A stretch of DNA of 55,196 nucleotides from Spirochaetales bacterium (GCA_030540405.1 JAUNWH010000014.1:1-55196); one strand, 5' to 3'. Counted from the first letter of the stretch, positions 1 through 8,097 are shown. Made by a program: numbers and translations. The notes: generated from the sequence alone by a model not told the origin.

Positions 1-7
1 TCTACGG

Positions 8-43
8 CTCTTAGGAAGTATTACTTAGCCTCTTAGGAAGTAT
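8..43. repeat. Two copies of a 14-bp direct repeat at window edge
   Basis: CTCTTAGGAAGTAT occurs at 8-21 and again at 30-43, a 22-bp period. It lies just downstream of murD (minus strand). The array may continue beyond the window edge, so its full size is unknown. No function can be assigned. Confidence 0.5.
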
Positions 44-64
44 CCTTTCAGTTTTTAACAGTTT

Positions 65-1666
65 CTATTCCTGAAATATTGACTTTACAAGGGATTTGAA
101 CTTGTCGCCGCGGTCAAATTCGTTTGAGAACATTCCAAATGAGGTTGCGCCCGGAGAAAAGACCACTGGCAGCCAGGTGTCCGAAAAAACTTCGCCATAG
201 TTTCGGCTTGCGTTTTCAGACATAAGGCAGGTTTTGAGAACGTCAAGAAGAATCTGCAAAGAGTCGAACGGGCCTTCATATTTTACACCGCGCTCATCAA
301 GCATGGAAACAAGTTTGTCTGTTCCACTGCCGGAAAGCAAATAGATTTCGTAAGGCGGAAACTTTGTATTGTTTTCCGGATCAAGGCATCTTGCAAGCGG
401 AAGAAAGTCCAGTCCCTTGTCTGTTCCGCCGGCAATAAGAACAACGCGCTGATCAAATGACTGGCTTGCCGCCGCGCACGCTTCTGGAACTGTTGAGCAG
501 CTGTCATTGTAAAAGACAACCTTGCGTCCGTCGGAAGGGCTTTTCCAGTCGTAGAACTTTTCAAGGCGGTGAGGAATTCCTTTCCACTGCCCCATCACGG
601 TGCAAATTTGAGCCGGAGCAACTCCCATAAGATACATTGCAAGACTGGCATTCAAAACATTTGCTCTCATGTGCTCGCCCGGAACTTGCAGACTTTCCAT
701 TACAACTTCTTCAAGAACCGTCTTTTCCTTTAAGCTTGGCTTTACAAGTTCTGAAGGAACACGCGCAACACCTTTGTAGGAAGAACCGCTTTTTTCCACA
801 TAAGCTCCAAAAACACCTTTTGGCAAAAGAGCCTTGCTGTATCTAAGAACTTTGGCTTTTGTCTCGCTTGCAAATAAATCGCCCCAGCAACGGCAGCCTC
901 TTTTTGGACAAGCAGTTTCTTTTAGGTAATTATCTTCATCAAAGTCAAGGATTGTAAAATCGTTTTTATCTTGGTCAGCAAAAATCAGTTTTTTGTCTTC
1001 TACATAGCTGTCCATGTCGCCGTACCAGTTCTGGTGGTCTGGAACAATCTTTGTGATTATAGAAATTTTTGGCTTTAAAAGTTTTCTTCCGCGCAAGTCC
1101 GCAAGCTGCCAGCTAGAAAGCTCAAGCACAACAGGAGTAGTTCCGTCTGTTTTTTCAAGAAACGAGAGCGGGCTTACTGTAATGTTTCCGCCCAAGAAGC
1201 ACTTAAAGCCGGCCTGATTCAGTCCGTAGGAAAGCGCGCTAACAGTGCTGGATTTTCCCTTGCTTCCTGTAACTGCAATTATAGGAGCTTTTGTAAAGCG
1301 CAAAAAAATGCTGATGTCCGTTTCAATTGCTTTTGCGGCTGCAAGAAATTTGTTGCCTTCAATTTTTACGCCGGGATTTTTTATAACGCAATCCGCATTG
1401 GAAAAATCTTCAATATTGTGTCCGCCTAATACAAAGCGAAGCCTGGACTTGTCAAGAAACCTGTCTTTTGCAAGAGATTCAAGTGTAGGCGCAAGCTGTT
1501 CGGCAGTCTTCATGTCGGTAACAGTAACAAAAGCTCCGTGCCTTAAAAAAAAGCGGACGCAGGCTTCCCCGCCGCCGTTAAGGCCAAGTCCCATTATGGT
1601 AATTTTCTTGCCCTTTATTTCATCAAGCGAATTAAAATAACATCCATGCGGATAAATATGCGGCAT
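65..1666 (-). CDS. murD: UDP-N-acetylmuramoylalanine--D-glutamate ligase
   Basis: Cytoplasmic ATP-dependent ligase that adds D-glutamate to UDP-MurNAc-L-Ala in peptidoglycan synthesis. The protein has 533 residues, longer than the usual ~450. An N-terminal glycine-rich nucleotide-like fold (GLGLNGGGEACVRFF) precedes the Mur-ligase P-loop VTGSKGKSST, in which the usual GTNGKS reads GSKGKS. Further Mur-ligase signatures are the middle-domain VLELSSWQL and the C-terminal domain starting near NDSCSTVPEA, with GGTDKGLDF. The ATG start is preceded by GGAGGAG. It is the last gene of murE-ddl-murD, 24 bp after ddl. The extra length is spread through the central and C-terminal domains. The family call is secure; specificity for D-Glu is inferred from family and operon. 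Confidence 0.93.
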   Translation of the reverse strand: MPHIYPHGCYFNSLDEIKGKKITIMGLGLNGGGEACVRFFLRHGAFVTVTDMKTAEQLAPTLESLAKDRFLDKSRLRFVLGGHNIEDFSNADCVIKNPGVKIEGNKFLAAAKAIETDISIFLRFTKAPIIAVTGSKGKSSTVSALSYGLNQAGFKCFLGGNITVSPLSFLEKTDGTTPVVLELSSWQLADLRGRKLLKPKISIITKIVPDHQNWYGDMDSYVEDKKLIFADQDKNDFTILDFDEDNYLKETACPKRGCRCWGDLFASETKAKVLRYSKALLPKGVFGAYVEKSGSSYKGVARVPSELVKPSLKEKTVLEEVVMESLQVPGEHMRANVLNASLAMYLMGVAPAQICTVMGQWKGIPHRLEKFYDWKSPSDGRKVVFYNDSCSTVPEACAAASQSFDQRVVLIAGGTDKGLDFLPLARCLDPENNTKFPPYEIYLLSGSGTDKLVSMLDERGVKYEGPFDSLQILLDVLKTCLMSENASRNYGEVFSDTWLPVVFSPGATSFGMFSNEFDRGDKFKSLVKSIFQE

Positions 1667-1690
1667 TTTTCTCCTCCCAAATCTACTTTT

Positions 1691-2821
1691 TTATCTTGAA
1701 GTGCAAAGGCTCTGTTTTGCCTTGAAATTTTCAATTCCCTCTTCAAGAAGATAATCAATAAGCTCAGAATATTCCAAGCCGTCCGCAGCGCACATCTTTG
1801 GGAACATACTGATTTTTGTAAAGCCAGGAATTGTATTTATTTCGTTCAGGTAAATTTCTCCAGTCTTGCGGTCCACAAAAAAGTCCACACGGCTCAAGCC
1901 AGATGCGTTTATTGCAGAATACGCTTTTTTTGCAGTTTCCCTTATGAACTCAAGCTTGTCATCTGAAAGAAGAGCGGGAATCTTTAACTCAGCTCCGTCC
2001 GGGTCATTGTATTTTGCATCGTAGTCATAAAAATCATGATTTGGAACGATTTCTCCAGGACCGTAAGCCTTTAAAAGCGTGCAGCCAGCTTCCGAAGTCG
2101 CTGTTACAGAGTTTCCTGTTACAGAGCATTCAACTTCGCGCGCGTCAATCGCCTTTTCAATAAGAACTTTGTTATCCCAGCTGAATGCTTCCATGAGCGC
2201 AAACGAAAGCTCTTTTTTATTCCGGGCAAGGCTTGCTCCGTCACTTGAACCTGCGGCGCACGGTTTTACAAAAAGCGGAAACTCAAGTTTTTCAACCGCC
2301 TCTTCAATCAGCTTGTCGTAAAGAGAACTTGAATTTATCTGGCTTCTTGAAAGGCATATATACGGAACAACAGGAATTCCTGCGTTCTTTAAAAGAATTT
2401 TTGTAGTTTCCTTGTCCATTGCCGCGCTTGAAGCCAAAACACCGCAGCCAACGAATGGAACGCCAGCCATTTCAAACACGCCCTGAACAGTTCCGTCCTC
2501 GCCGTAAGTTCCATGCAGAACAGGAAACACAACATCGCACGGAATGTAGTTTCCGCAGGCAAAAAACACATTGTCTTTTCCGCGCCCAAACGAAACTTTT
2601 ACTTCACGGCTTTCATCCTCATGCACGCAAAGAGCGGCTTCCGGATTGTTTCTTACTTCCTCAAAAACTGTATCGTCCTCAAGATACCATTTTCCGCCTT
2701 TGGAAATTGAAATGAGAGAAACGTTGTGCTTTGCGCTGATATTTCTGATTACAGATGCGCATGACAAAAGCGAAATTTCATGCTCGCCGGATTTTCCACC
2801 GTATATTAAAACTACATTCAT
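1691..2821 (-). CDS. ddl: D-alanine--D-alanine ligase
   Basis: ATP-grasp ligase making the D-Ala-D-Ala dipeptide for peptidoglycan. At 376 residues it has normal Ddl length. Visible signatures are GGKSGEHEISLLS at the N terminus, HGTYGEDGTVQG near residues 105-120, the ATP-grasp lysine/serine loop VKPCAAGSSDGAS, and the C-terminal metal/substrate segment EINTIPGFT. The start ATG overlaps the murE stop in an ATGA arrangement, indicating translational coupling. Operon context with murE and murD supports the cell-wall role. No feature was seen that would favour D-Ala-D-Lac activity, but this was not tested by alignment. Confidence 0.95.
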   Translation of the reverse strand: MNVVLIYGGKSGEHEISLLSCASVIRNISAKHNVSLISISKGGKWYLEDDTVFEEVRNNPEAALCVHEDESREVKVSFGRGKDNVFFACGNYIPCDVVFPVLHGTYGEDGTVQGVFEMAGVPFVGCGVLASSAAMDKETTKILLKNAGIPVVPYICLSRSQINSSSLYDKLIEEAVEKLEFPLFVKPCAAGSSDGASLARNKKELSFALMEAFSWDNKVLIEKAIDAREVECSVTGNSVTATSEAGCTLLKAYGPGEIVPNHDFYDYDAKYNDPDGAELKIPALLSDDKLEFIRETAKKAYSAINASGLSRVDFFVDRKTGEIYLNEINTIPGFTKISMFPKMCAADGLEYSELIDYLLEEGIENFKAKQSLCTSR

Positions 2822-4524
2822 TTTGCAAACCCCATTTCTTTTAAAGCTTTCTTTGCTTCTGAAATTTCATCGTACTTTATAGCATTGTCGGCGTAAATTA
2901 TAGAATTTTCATGGCTTTTTCCAAGAAGAAGCACAATGTCGTTTTCCTTTGCCATGCTGAACGCTTTTCTGATTGCCTGCGGACGGTCTGGAACAAGGAA
3001 CAAATCCACGTTGTCTTTTTTGCCTTCTTTTCTTGCGCCCAAAGCAATCTGTTCAATAATCGCCATCCTGTCTTCCTTGCGCGGATCTTCATCTGTAAGA
3101 ATAACAGTGTCGCAGAAGCGGGCGGCAATTTCACCTTGAAGAGGACGCTTTGTTGTGTCGCGTTCACCGCCAGAGCCGAACACGCAAATCATCTTGCCCA
3201 TGGCGCGGCTCTTTACAGGCGGAAAAATTGTCTCAAAGCTCGAAGGTGTATGGGCATAGTCCACAATCACTTCAAAAGGCTGACCTTCATCAATTACAGT
3301 CATGCGGCCTTTTACGCTCGTAAGTTTTTGCGCGCACAAAGCAAGTTTTTCTATTGAAATGCCAGTTGTTCCGTGCACAGCCAAAATCGCGGCAGTTATA
3401 TTGTAAGCATTGAACGCTCCCGGAACAGAAGCCTTTACATGGACAACAGAATTTTCGTTGTTAAGAGAATCGTGGGTTTCAAAACGGTGGATGCTGAACG
3501 CAAGCCCGAATCTTGCCGAAGCTATATTCCTGCATGAAAAGTACGGCATATCTTTTGGAATTTCTGGAAGCGGAGGAGATGAAAGTCCCAAAGCCGCCTG
3601 CTTGCCAGCCTTTCCTTCTGTGGTGAATCCTATGGTTTTATGCTTGGTGCAGGAAGCAAAATAAGATGCCGCAGGATCTTCCAAGTTCACAACTCCGAAC
3701 GCAGGAACTTTTGTTGCAATACCGGCAATTGTTTTTTCGTGATTATGCAAATCCAATGCGCGGAACAAATTTGCTTTGTCGCTTTTGTACTGCTCGTAAG
3801 TTCCGTGAAATTCCAAATGCTCAAGCGTAACATTCATAAAAACAGCGCAGTCAAAAAGAACATCGCCAAGCCTGTTTAGTTTTTTGCTCAAGCCGTGGCT
3901 GGAAGATTCCACAACAGCGTGAGTGCATCCGTTGCAAACCATCTCGTAAAGCTCGCGCTGAACAATAGGAGCTTCCGGGGTTGTCTGGTGCTGCGGATTA
4001 TCTATGGCGTCTCCTCCAAGCGAATACTGCACTGTGGAAATAAAGCCCGCCTTGATTCCGTTCAGGTGCAAGAGCTGCCATATAAACGAAACTGTGGAAG
4101 ATTTGCCTTCCGTTCCTGTAACTCCGTAGACAACAAGTTTTGAAGAAGGATTGTCATAAAAGCACGAGCTTACAGGCGACATTGCAAACCGTGCAGAAGG
4201 AACTTTTACAAACACAACATTTTTTGAGGAAGAAGCCAAAGCCGCCTTGATTTGCGACTGCTCTTCCTGCGTGATTTCATCCTGAAAAACAACTGCGCCA
4301 GCCCCGCAAGAAACGGCCTGTGCTATAAACTTATTGCCAGTTGTATGAGTTCCGGGCAAAGCAAAAAACAAATAATTTTCTTTTACATCCCGGCTGTCAA
4401 AAGCAAGGCCTTCTATGCAAATATCTGTATTCTTTGGGGAAGAAATTCCGTCTTCCGCCACAATCTTATAATCAGTATCTTCCGAGCCAAGCGGCTTCAA
4501 AAGTTCGCACAAATTCTTTTTCAT
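2818..4524 (-). CDS. murE: UDP-MurNAc-tripeptide synthetase (Mur ligase, MurE type)
   Basis: Adds the third, diamino acid residue to UDP-MurNAc-L-Ala-D-Glu. The protein has 568 residues. The order is N-terminal substrate domain, P-loop VTGTEGKSSTVSF (N of GTNGKT replaced by E), central VVESSSHGL and MNVTLEHLEFHGTYEQY, then C-terminal VDYAHTPSS and TDEDPRKEDR. The diamino-acid motif that is DNPR in meso-DAP enzymes reads EDPR here, so the acceptor is uncertain. Treponemes are reported to contain ornithine in peptidoglycan, so ornithine or lysine is plausible. It is the first gene of the operon. There is no Shine-Dalgarno before the ATG; a promoter lies so close that the mRNA is probably leaderless. 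Confidence 0.93.
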   Translation of the reverse strand: MKKNLCELLKPLGSEDTDYKIVAEDGISSPKNTDICIEGLAFDSRDVKENYLFFALPGTHTTGNKFIAQAVSCGAGAVVFQDEITQEEQSQIKAALASSSKNVVFVKVPSARFAMSPVSSCFYDNPSSKLVVYGVTGTEGKSSTVSFIWQLLHLNGIKAGFISTVQYSLGGDAIDNPQHQTTPEAPIVQRELYEMVCNGCTHAVVESSSHGLSKKLNRLGDVLFDCAVFMNVTLEHLEFHGTYEQYKSDKANLFRALDLHNHEKTIAGIATKVPAFGVVNLEDPAASYFASCTKHKTIGFTTEGKAGKQAALGLSSPPLPEIPKDMPYFSCRNIASARFGLAFSIHRFETHDSLNNENSVVHVKASVPGAFNAYNITAAILAVHGTTGISIEKLALCAQKLTSVKGRMTVIDEGQPFEVIVDYAHTPSSFETIFPPVKSRAMGKMICVFGSGGERDTTKRPLQGEIAARFCDTVILTDEDPRKEDRMAIIEQIALGARKEGKKDNVDLFLVPDRPQAIRKAFSMAKENDIVLLLGKSHENSIIYADNAIKYDEISEAKKALKEMGFAK

Positions 4525-4532
4525 AATGCGTC

Positions 4533-4561
4533 ATTCTACCACTTTAAAAAGAAATGCACAA
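4533..4561 (-). promoter_or_regulatory. Predicted leaderless promoter of murE
   Basis: On the minus strand -35 TTGTGC (4556-4561), a 17-nt spacer and TG-extended -10 TAGAAT (4533-4538) precede the murE ATG (4522-4524) by only 8 nt. Expected transcription start is at or within 2 nt of the ATG. Same geometry as the promoter at 7861-7889. Confidence 0.65.
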
Positions 4562-4580
4562 TGAAAAGAAAGATTGCAGG

Positions 4581-4608
4581 GGATTATCTAGTCAAGCTAG
4601 ATAATGAC
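4581..4608 (-). repeat. CTTGA-loop hairpin repeat, copy a
   Basis: On the minus strand GTCATTATCTAG-CTTGA-CTAGATAATCC: a perfect 9-bp stem (ATTATCTAG/CTAGATAAT) around the loop CTTGA. One of seven elements in this window sharing flanks GTCATT and AATC with variable, self-complementary stems. Confidence 0.8.
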
Positions 4609-4686
4609 AAAAGGCAAGCAAGTCAATGACAAAGGGCAGCTCCGGCAATGACAAAAAGCTAGTCTGGCAATGATAGACTGTTCTTT

Positions 4687-4714
4687 GTCATTCCATTGCT
4701 TGACAAGGGAATCC
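4687..4714 (+). repeat. CTTGA-loop hairpin repeat, copy b
   Basis: GTCATTCCATTG-CTTGA-CAAGGGAATCC, with stem CCATTG/CAAGGG partly paired. It faces copy a in opposite orientation, and both have GCAGG at their outer AATCC sides (4576-4580 region and 4716-4721). Confidence 0.7.
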
Positions 4715-4761
4715 ATGCAGGATTTCTGTACATTCCATTTTACCACACAAATTTATTACGC

Positions 4762-4832
4762 TGTATCAGACTGATACATTATGCTGATACACTCTGCGTC
4801 ATTCTAATGGCGCACATCACATCATTAGAATG
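4762..4832. repeat. Nested inverted repeats downstream of the SLH gene
   Basis: TGTATCAG-A-CTGATACA (4762-4778) is a perfect 17-bp palindrome. A third half-site CTGATACA follows at 4784. CATTCTAATG (4800-4809) and CATTAGAATG (4823-4832) form a perfect 10-bp inverted repeat with a 13-nt spacer. No T-run follows on either strand, so these are not plain intrinsic terminators. The block occupies the 336-bp gap between murE and the SLH gene together with hairpin copies a and b and the murE promoter. Confidence 0.65.
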
Positions 4833-4860
4833 ATACACATACTCTCATTATGCTTGCAAA

Positions 4861-6807
4861 CTAATCCGCCTTTACTGCAAAAAAGTTGATTTTCTTCACA
4901 TAAAGCCGCTCATTTGTGTATGGGTCGAGTATTGCAAATCTATCTAACAGTGAAGCTGCGGCTGGAACTTCTGGCATAGCAACAGGCCGCCAAAAGCGTT
5001 CATAATTTCGGTATTCAAGCAAAGTTGGGACACCGCAGTTTTGTGCCTGAAAGTCATTTGTAGAATTAGAGAATCCAAGCTTGTCAGTATTTGATGGGCC
5101 GCTCTGATACCAGCCGATGTTCGGTGCATCAAGGCTGTTGTTTGCTATTGCCAAAGCCTGCTCAATAGACAAGTTTTCTTCCGGCAGAAATTTTGTTCTG
5201 CCTGAGCCTTCAACAAGTCCAAGAGCATCCATAAACGCCGCCGCTTCTTTTGCCCAGTCCGCAATCTCTGCATTGTCTGAATACCGGGCGAGTTTCGACT
5301 CATAAGGCGTGTAGCGGACATTTTTATTCTTTTTTGCATACATTAGAGCCTGATAAAAGAAAGTTGCAAGCTGCTGCCGGTCAACTATGCCGTCAGGATT
5401 AAATTTTCCTTCAGAAGCTCCGCCGTAGATTCCAGCCCCAGCCGCTTTAAGCGCGTATTTGCTTTTTGTATCGGAATATGTCTTTGATTTTGCAGATGAA
5501 ACTGACTTGCCTGAAAGTTTTTCCGCAAGAGTTACCGCAATCGCACTGGCCTGCAAGCGGGTAAGAGGCTTTGTAAAGTCGTCGCCTAGAATGGACTCAT
5601 CCACCAAGCCATTCCGGGAAGCCCAGTAAACTCCGTCCTGAGCATCTTCGCTCATCTTTGCTTTTACGTCCTTGCTTTTTGGAACTGCAAAAGACCACGG
5701 ATTTAAATTGACTTTTGTTGAAACGTCCAAAGCCATTTCATAGTTTGCGCCGCCTTTTTTCCAGCTGTTTTTCTGCTGCTCCATGTACATATTGTATGCC
5801 GCTCTAACTTCCGGGGAATCCTTGTGGCCAGTATTATAGCGAAAATACTCGTATGTAAAATCAGACAGGTCAGCGTCGCGCTTGTTAATGCCGCACCATC
5901 TGCATGAAAGATAATAGACTTTTTCTCCCTGCTTGTTTGTGCCAGCAAAGTTCTTGTCGGAAATATCAAATCTTGCAAAATCATGCACAGGAGACTTAGG
6001 AACACCGTCCGAAAACGTGTGCTTTGGATTGTACTCGCACTTTCCGCACCATTTGCACGAATAATACCACTCGTCTGGCTGCCGGCAGGTCATGTGCTGC
6101 TTCACGCGGCTTGCGGTATATGCTTTTCCAGTATAGACGTGGCCGGGACACCATTCTCTTGCGGCGGAATCCCCTTTTTTGAACGCCTCATACACATCGC
6201 CAGAATAGACTTTTACAAAATAAACTGGAGACAAAGGCTTTGAGCTGTAGCTTAAAAGACCTTTCGGCATTTCGCTTTCCGGCACGTAGATAGTGCAAGA
6301 GCCGTTCATCATGCCGCTGTCAAACCATAATCTATCTTTGTATTTTATAAAGTCGTCTTTAGTTCCTGCCCGATATTCCTCTTCAATAAACTCATCCTGC
6401 AACTCATCTATGAAAGCCCAGGCGTCAACTTGGGGACTGAGCCAAACCTCTCTGACATTTCTAAGGCAGTCATATCTACCCATATATATCTGATGCAAAT
6501 AGCTGGCAGTAGCTGAAGGATAATCAACAAGCAATCTTGTGATATAAAGGGAGTCATCTTTCCACAGTTTTGATTCATAGAAACTGTCGCCAAGGTCATC
6601 GTATTCCTCAATAGGAGTCAAAACCATTTCACGCTCGTTCGTCTTCCACCATAAGGAATCTGCCTGCTTTTCGCTGTAGATTTGATTTTCTACAACTTCT
6701 TTAAATGCTTCATTTATATATGTAGAAATATCTTTTGCTGAAGCAACGCTTACAAAAAAGCCTGTAATCAAAGTTGAAAGCGCAGCAATTTTCAAAGTCT
6801 TTTTCAT
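4861..6807 (-). CDS. Secreted SLH-domain protein with CxxC zinc-ribbon-like motifs
   Basis: A 648-residue exported protein of unknown role. The signal peptide is MKKTLKIAALSTLITGFF with probable cleavage after VASA. Around residues 240-310 two similar motifs, YYSCKWCGKC and YYLSCRWCG, look like paired metal-binding knuckles. About residues 385-590 hold three S-layer-homology-like units, e.g. GVYWASRNGLVDESILG, KAAGAGIYGGASEGKFNPDG and DWAKEAAAFMDALGLVEG. The start at 6807 is chosen because GGAG lies 5 nt upstream; an in-frame TTG four codons earlier has no better support. It lies 19 bp after the SUMF1-domain gene, so the two are probably co-transcribed. What an SLH domain binds in a spirochaete, which has an outer membrane, is unclear. 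Confidence 0.8.
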   Translation of the reverse strand: MKKTLKIAALSTLITGFFVSVASAKDISTYINEAFKEVVENQIYSEKQADSLWWKTNEREMVLTPIEEYDDLGDSFYESKLWKDDSLYITRLLVDYPSATASYLHQIYMGRYDCLRNVREVWLSPQVDAWAFIDELQDEFIEEEYRAGTKDDFIKYKDRLWFDSGMMNGSCTIYVPESEMPKGLLSYSSKPLSPVYFVKVYSGDVYEAFKKGDSAAREWCPGHVYTGKAYTASRVKQHMTCRQPDEWYYSCKWCGKCEYNPKHTFSDGVPKSPVHDFARFDISDKNFAGTNKQGEKVYYLSCRWCGINKRDADLSDFTYEYFRYNTGHKDSPEVRAAYNMYMEQQKNSWKKGGANYEMALDVSTKVNLNPWSFAVPKSKDVKAKMSEDAQDGVYWASRNGLVDESILGDDFTKPLTRLQASAIAVTLAEKLSGKSVSSAKSKTYSDTKSKYALKAAGAGIYGGASEGKFNPDGIVDRQQLATFFYQALMYAKKNKNVRYTPYESKLARYSDNAEIADWAKEAAAFMDALGLVEGSGRTKFLPEENLSIEQALAIANNSLDAPNIGWYQSGPSNTDKLGFSNSTNDFQAQNCGVPTLLEYRNYERFWRPVAMPEVPAAASLLDRFAILDPYTNERLYVKKINFFAVKAD

Positions 6808-6826
6808 GTAAATCTCCAATAAAAAG

Positions 6827-7852
6827 TCAATATTGTACTCTTCTTTCTTGATATTCCTCTTGAGTTTTGCTCTCCGCTTCTTTTTGATTTGCTACCTGCT
6901 TTTTATGCTCTTGGGGAACTGTGCTTGTGTCTGTGCGAACCACACGGAATCCAAAGCAGGCGGTTGCGTATTTATATGGCAAGCAATAGTCTTTGTCGAG
7001 AACATAAAACTGTTCAGGAACTGTCCAGCTAGGATTCGTGCTCTTCCAAGTTATAATACCATCCTTCCCATTCCCAACTTTCCAGTATCTTCCATTTTTA
7101 ACGCCCCAGTAACCGCCGTGCAAACCGCTGACATAATCACCCTCGTTTCCCCAGCACCATTCCTCCACGTTGCCGCTCATATCATAAAGTCCAAAAGCAT
7201 TAGGCTTCTTCTTTTTTACTTCGTGCGTCTTGTTGCGGCTGTTGCGAATGTACCAGGCGTAATCATCAAGTTTTGACTCATCGTCCGTTCCGCTGTAAAC
7301 ATCTTTGCCTAAAGAATTTCCTGCGCTTGCGGCATATTCCCATTCCAGATTCGTTGGCAGGCGATAGCCGTTCGCGTTCCAGTCGCATTCAACTTCAAAC
7401 CATGTCGATTGGTTAAAAATGTAACCTTCTTTTCTAATTGTCATTGTGGGCTTTATGCCCCATTTGCTTGTGTCCGCTGTAGGCTCTATTCCCCACTTGC
7501 TCGTGTCTGTGCTGTCATTGGCTCTATAGCACGGCGTAAGTCCTTCTTTTATGGAACGCTTGTTGCAGTATTCAATCGCGTCAAACCAGCTTACACGCTC
7601 TACAGGGCGGTTTTCCTGAACCTCGCCTTTGTCCGGATTGTTTTTGAATTTGCTTGGGTTTATTCCCATTATGTCTTGATATTCCTTTTGCGTTACCTCG
7701 TGGTCGCACATATAGAAAGCCCTTTCAAGGGTAACAGCCGAAATTCTCACAAAGTCTGAACCAGTATTTTGTGAATATCCGTTGCCTGCAAACATAAGCG
7801 ACACAGCCGCAAACACGGCAAAAAGTTTTAATTGTTTTATTGTTGCTTTCAT
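6827..7852 (-). CDS. Secreted SUMF1/formylglycine-generating-enzyme-like protein
   Basis: A 341-residue exported protein of the SUMF1 family (lectin-like fold shared with formylglycine-generating enzyme). The N terminus is a signal peptide ending near GNGYSQ. Family signatures are YMCDHEVTQKEYQDIMGINPS, RPVERVSWFDAIEYCNKRS, YRLPTNLEWEYAASAG, AFGLYDMSGNVEEWCWG and the C-terminal FGFRVVR. The paired cysteines of true sulfatase-activating enzymes are not obvious, so catalysis should not be assumed. Residues 116-126 and 127-137 are tandem 11-residue repeats (DTSKWGIEPTA / DTSKWGIKPTM). There is no Shine-Dalgarno; the ATG sits 8 nt after a -10 box inside a repeat shared with murE. Confidence 0.85.
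   Translation of the reverse strand: MKATIKQLKLFAVFAAVSLMFAGNGYSQNTGSDFVRISAVTLERAFYMCDHEVTQKEYQDIMGINPSKFKNNPDKGEVQENRPVERVSWFDAIEYCNKRSIKEGLTPCYRANDSTDTSKWGIEPTADTSKWGIKPTMTIRKEGYIFNQSTWFEVECDWNANGYRLPTNLEWEYAASAGNSLGKDVYSGTDDESKLDDYAWYIRNSRNKTHEVKKKKPNAFGLYDMSGNVEEWCWGNEGDYVSGLHGGYWGVKNGRYWKVGNGKDGIITWKSTNPSWTVPEQFYVLDKDYCLPYKYATACFGFRVVRTDTSTVPQEHKKQVANQKEAESKTQEEYQERRVQY
7442..7507 (-). repeat. In-frame 33-bp tandem duplication in SUMF1-like gene
   Basis: Two adjacent 33-bp units encode DTSKWGIEPTA and DTSKWGIKPTM. The copies differ at several bases, so the duplication is not very recent. It falls in a loop region between the conserved blocks of the family. Confidence 0.8.
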
Positions 7853-7860
7853 AATGCGCT

Positions 7861-7889
7861 ATTTTATCACCTAAAAATGAAATGCACAA
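7861..7889 (-). promoter_or_regulatory. Predicted leaderless promoter of SUMF1-like gene
   Basis: Minus strand: -35 TTGTGC (7884-7889), 17-nt spacer, TG-extended -10 TAAAAT (7861-7866), then 8 nt to the ATG at 7852. No Shine-Dalgarno is present. Confidence 0.65.
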
Positions 7890-7908
7890 TGAAAAGAAAG
7901 ATTGCAGG

Positions 7909-7936
7909 GGATTATCGGGTCAAGCTGGATAATGAC
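7909..7936 (-). repeat. CTTGA-loop hairpin repeat, copy c
   Basis: Minus strand GTCATTATCCAG-CTTGA-CCCGATAATCC; the stem is imperfect in its inner three pairs. Part of the repeat shared with murE. Confidence 0.7.
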
Positions 7937-7970
7937 AAAAGGGCAGTCTGGGAATGACACAACGTTTTCT

Positions 7971-7999
7971 GTCATTCCTGTGCCCCGACACAGAAATCT
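7971..7999 (+). repeat. CTTGA-loop hairpin repeat, copy d (diverged loop)
   Basis: GTCATTCCTGTG-CCCCGA-CACAGAAATCT, with stem CTGTG/CACAG. Opposite orientation to copy c, giving the same face-to-face pairing seen for copies a/b and e/f. Confidence 0.65.
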
Positions 8000-8054
8000 A
8001 TTCTTTATAACACCAATTTTTCAAACTTTACATATATACAGTAGTAATAAAATG

Positions 8055-8063
8055 TGCTATAAT
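8055..8063 (+). promoter_or_regulatory. Extended -10 promoter of the small hydrophobic peptide
   Basis: TGCTATAAT is a perfect extended -10 element (TGn plus TATAAT at 8058-8063). No convincing -35 lies 16-18 nt upstream. Expected start near 8070 gives a leader of about 80 nt. Confidence 0.65.
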
Positions 8064-8097
8064 AATTTTACTGGAAGTGCCTGATTTCTAAGGCGGT

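Larger units (their letters stand above)
4522..4612 (-). repeat. Copy 1 of ~90-bp duplicated promoter-proximal repeat
   Basis: From the murE ATG outward this segment is closely similar to 7850-7940, which lies in the same position before the SUMF1-domain gene. Shared parts include ATAATGCG, AAATGCACAATGAAAAG and AAGATTGCAGGGGATTATC. It contains the promoter plus one hairpin-family element. A duplication of an upstream region is the simplest explanation. Confidence 0.8.
7850..7940 (-). repeat. Copy 2 of ~90-bp duplicated promoter-proximal repeat
   Basis: Partner of 4522-4612; begins at the ATG of the SUMF1-like gene and runs through its promoter into a hairpin-family element. Differences from copy 1 are scattered substitutions plus small indels. 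Confidence 0.8.

Noticed and set aside
6827..7852. Active formylglycine-generating enzyme (sulfatase maturation)
   Set aside because: The paired active-site cysteines are not recognisable and no sulfatase gene is nearby; only the SUMF1 fold is supported.
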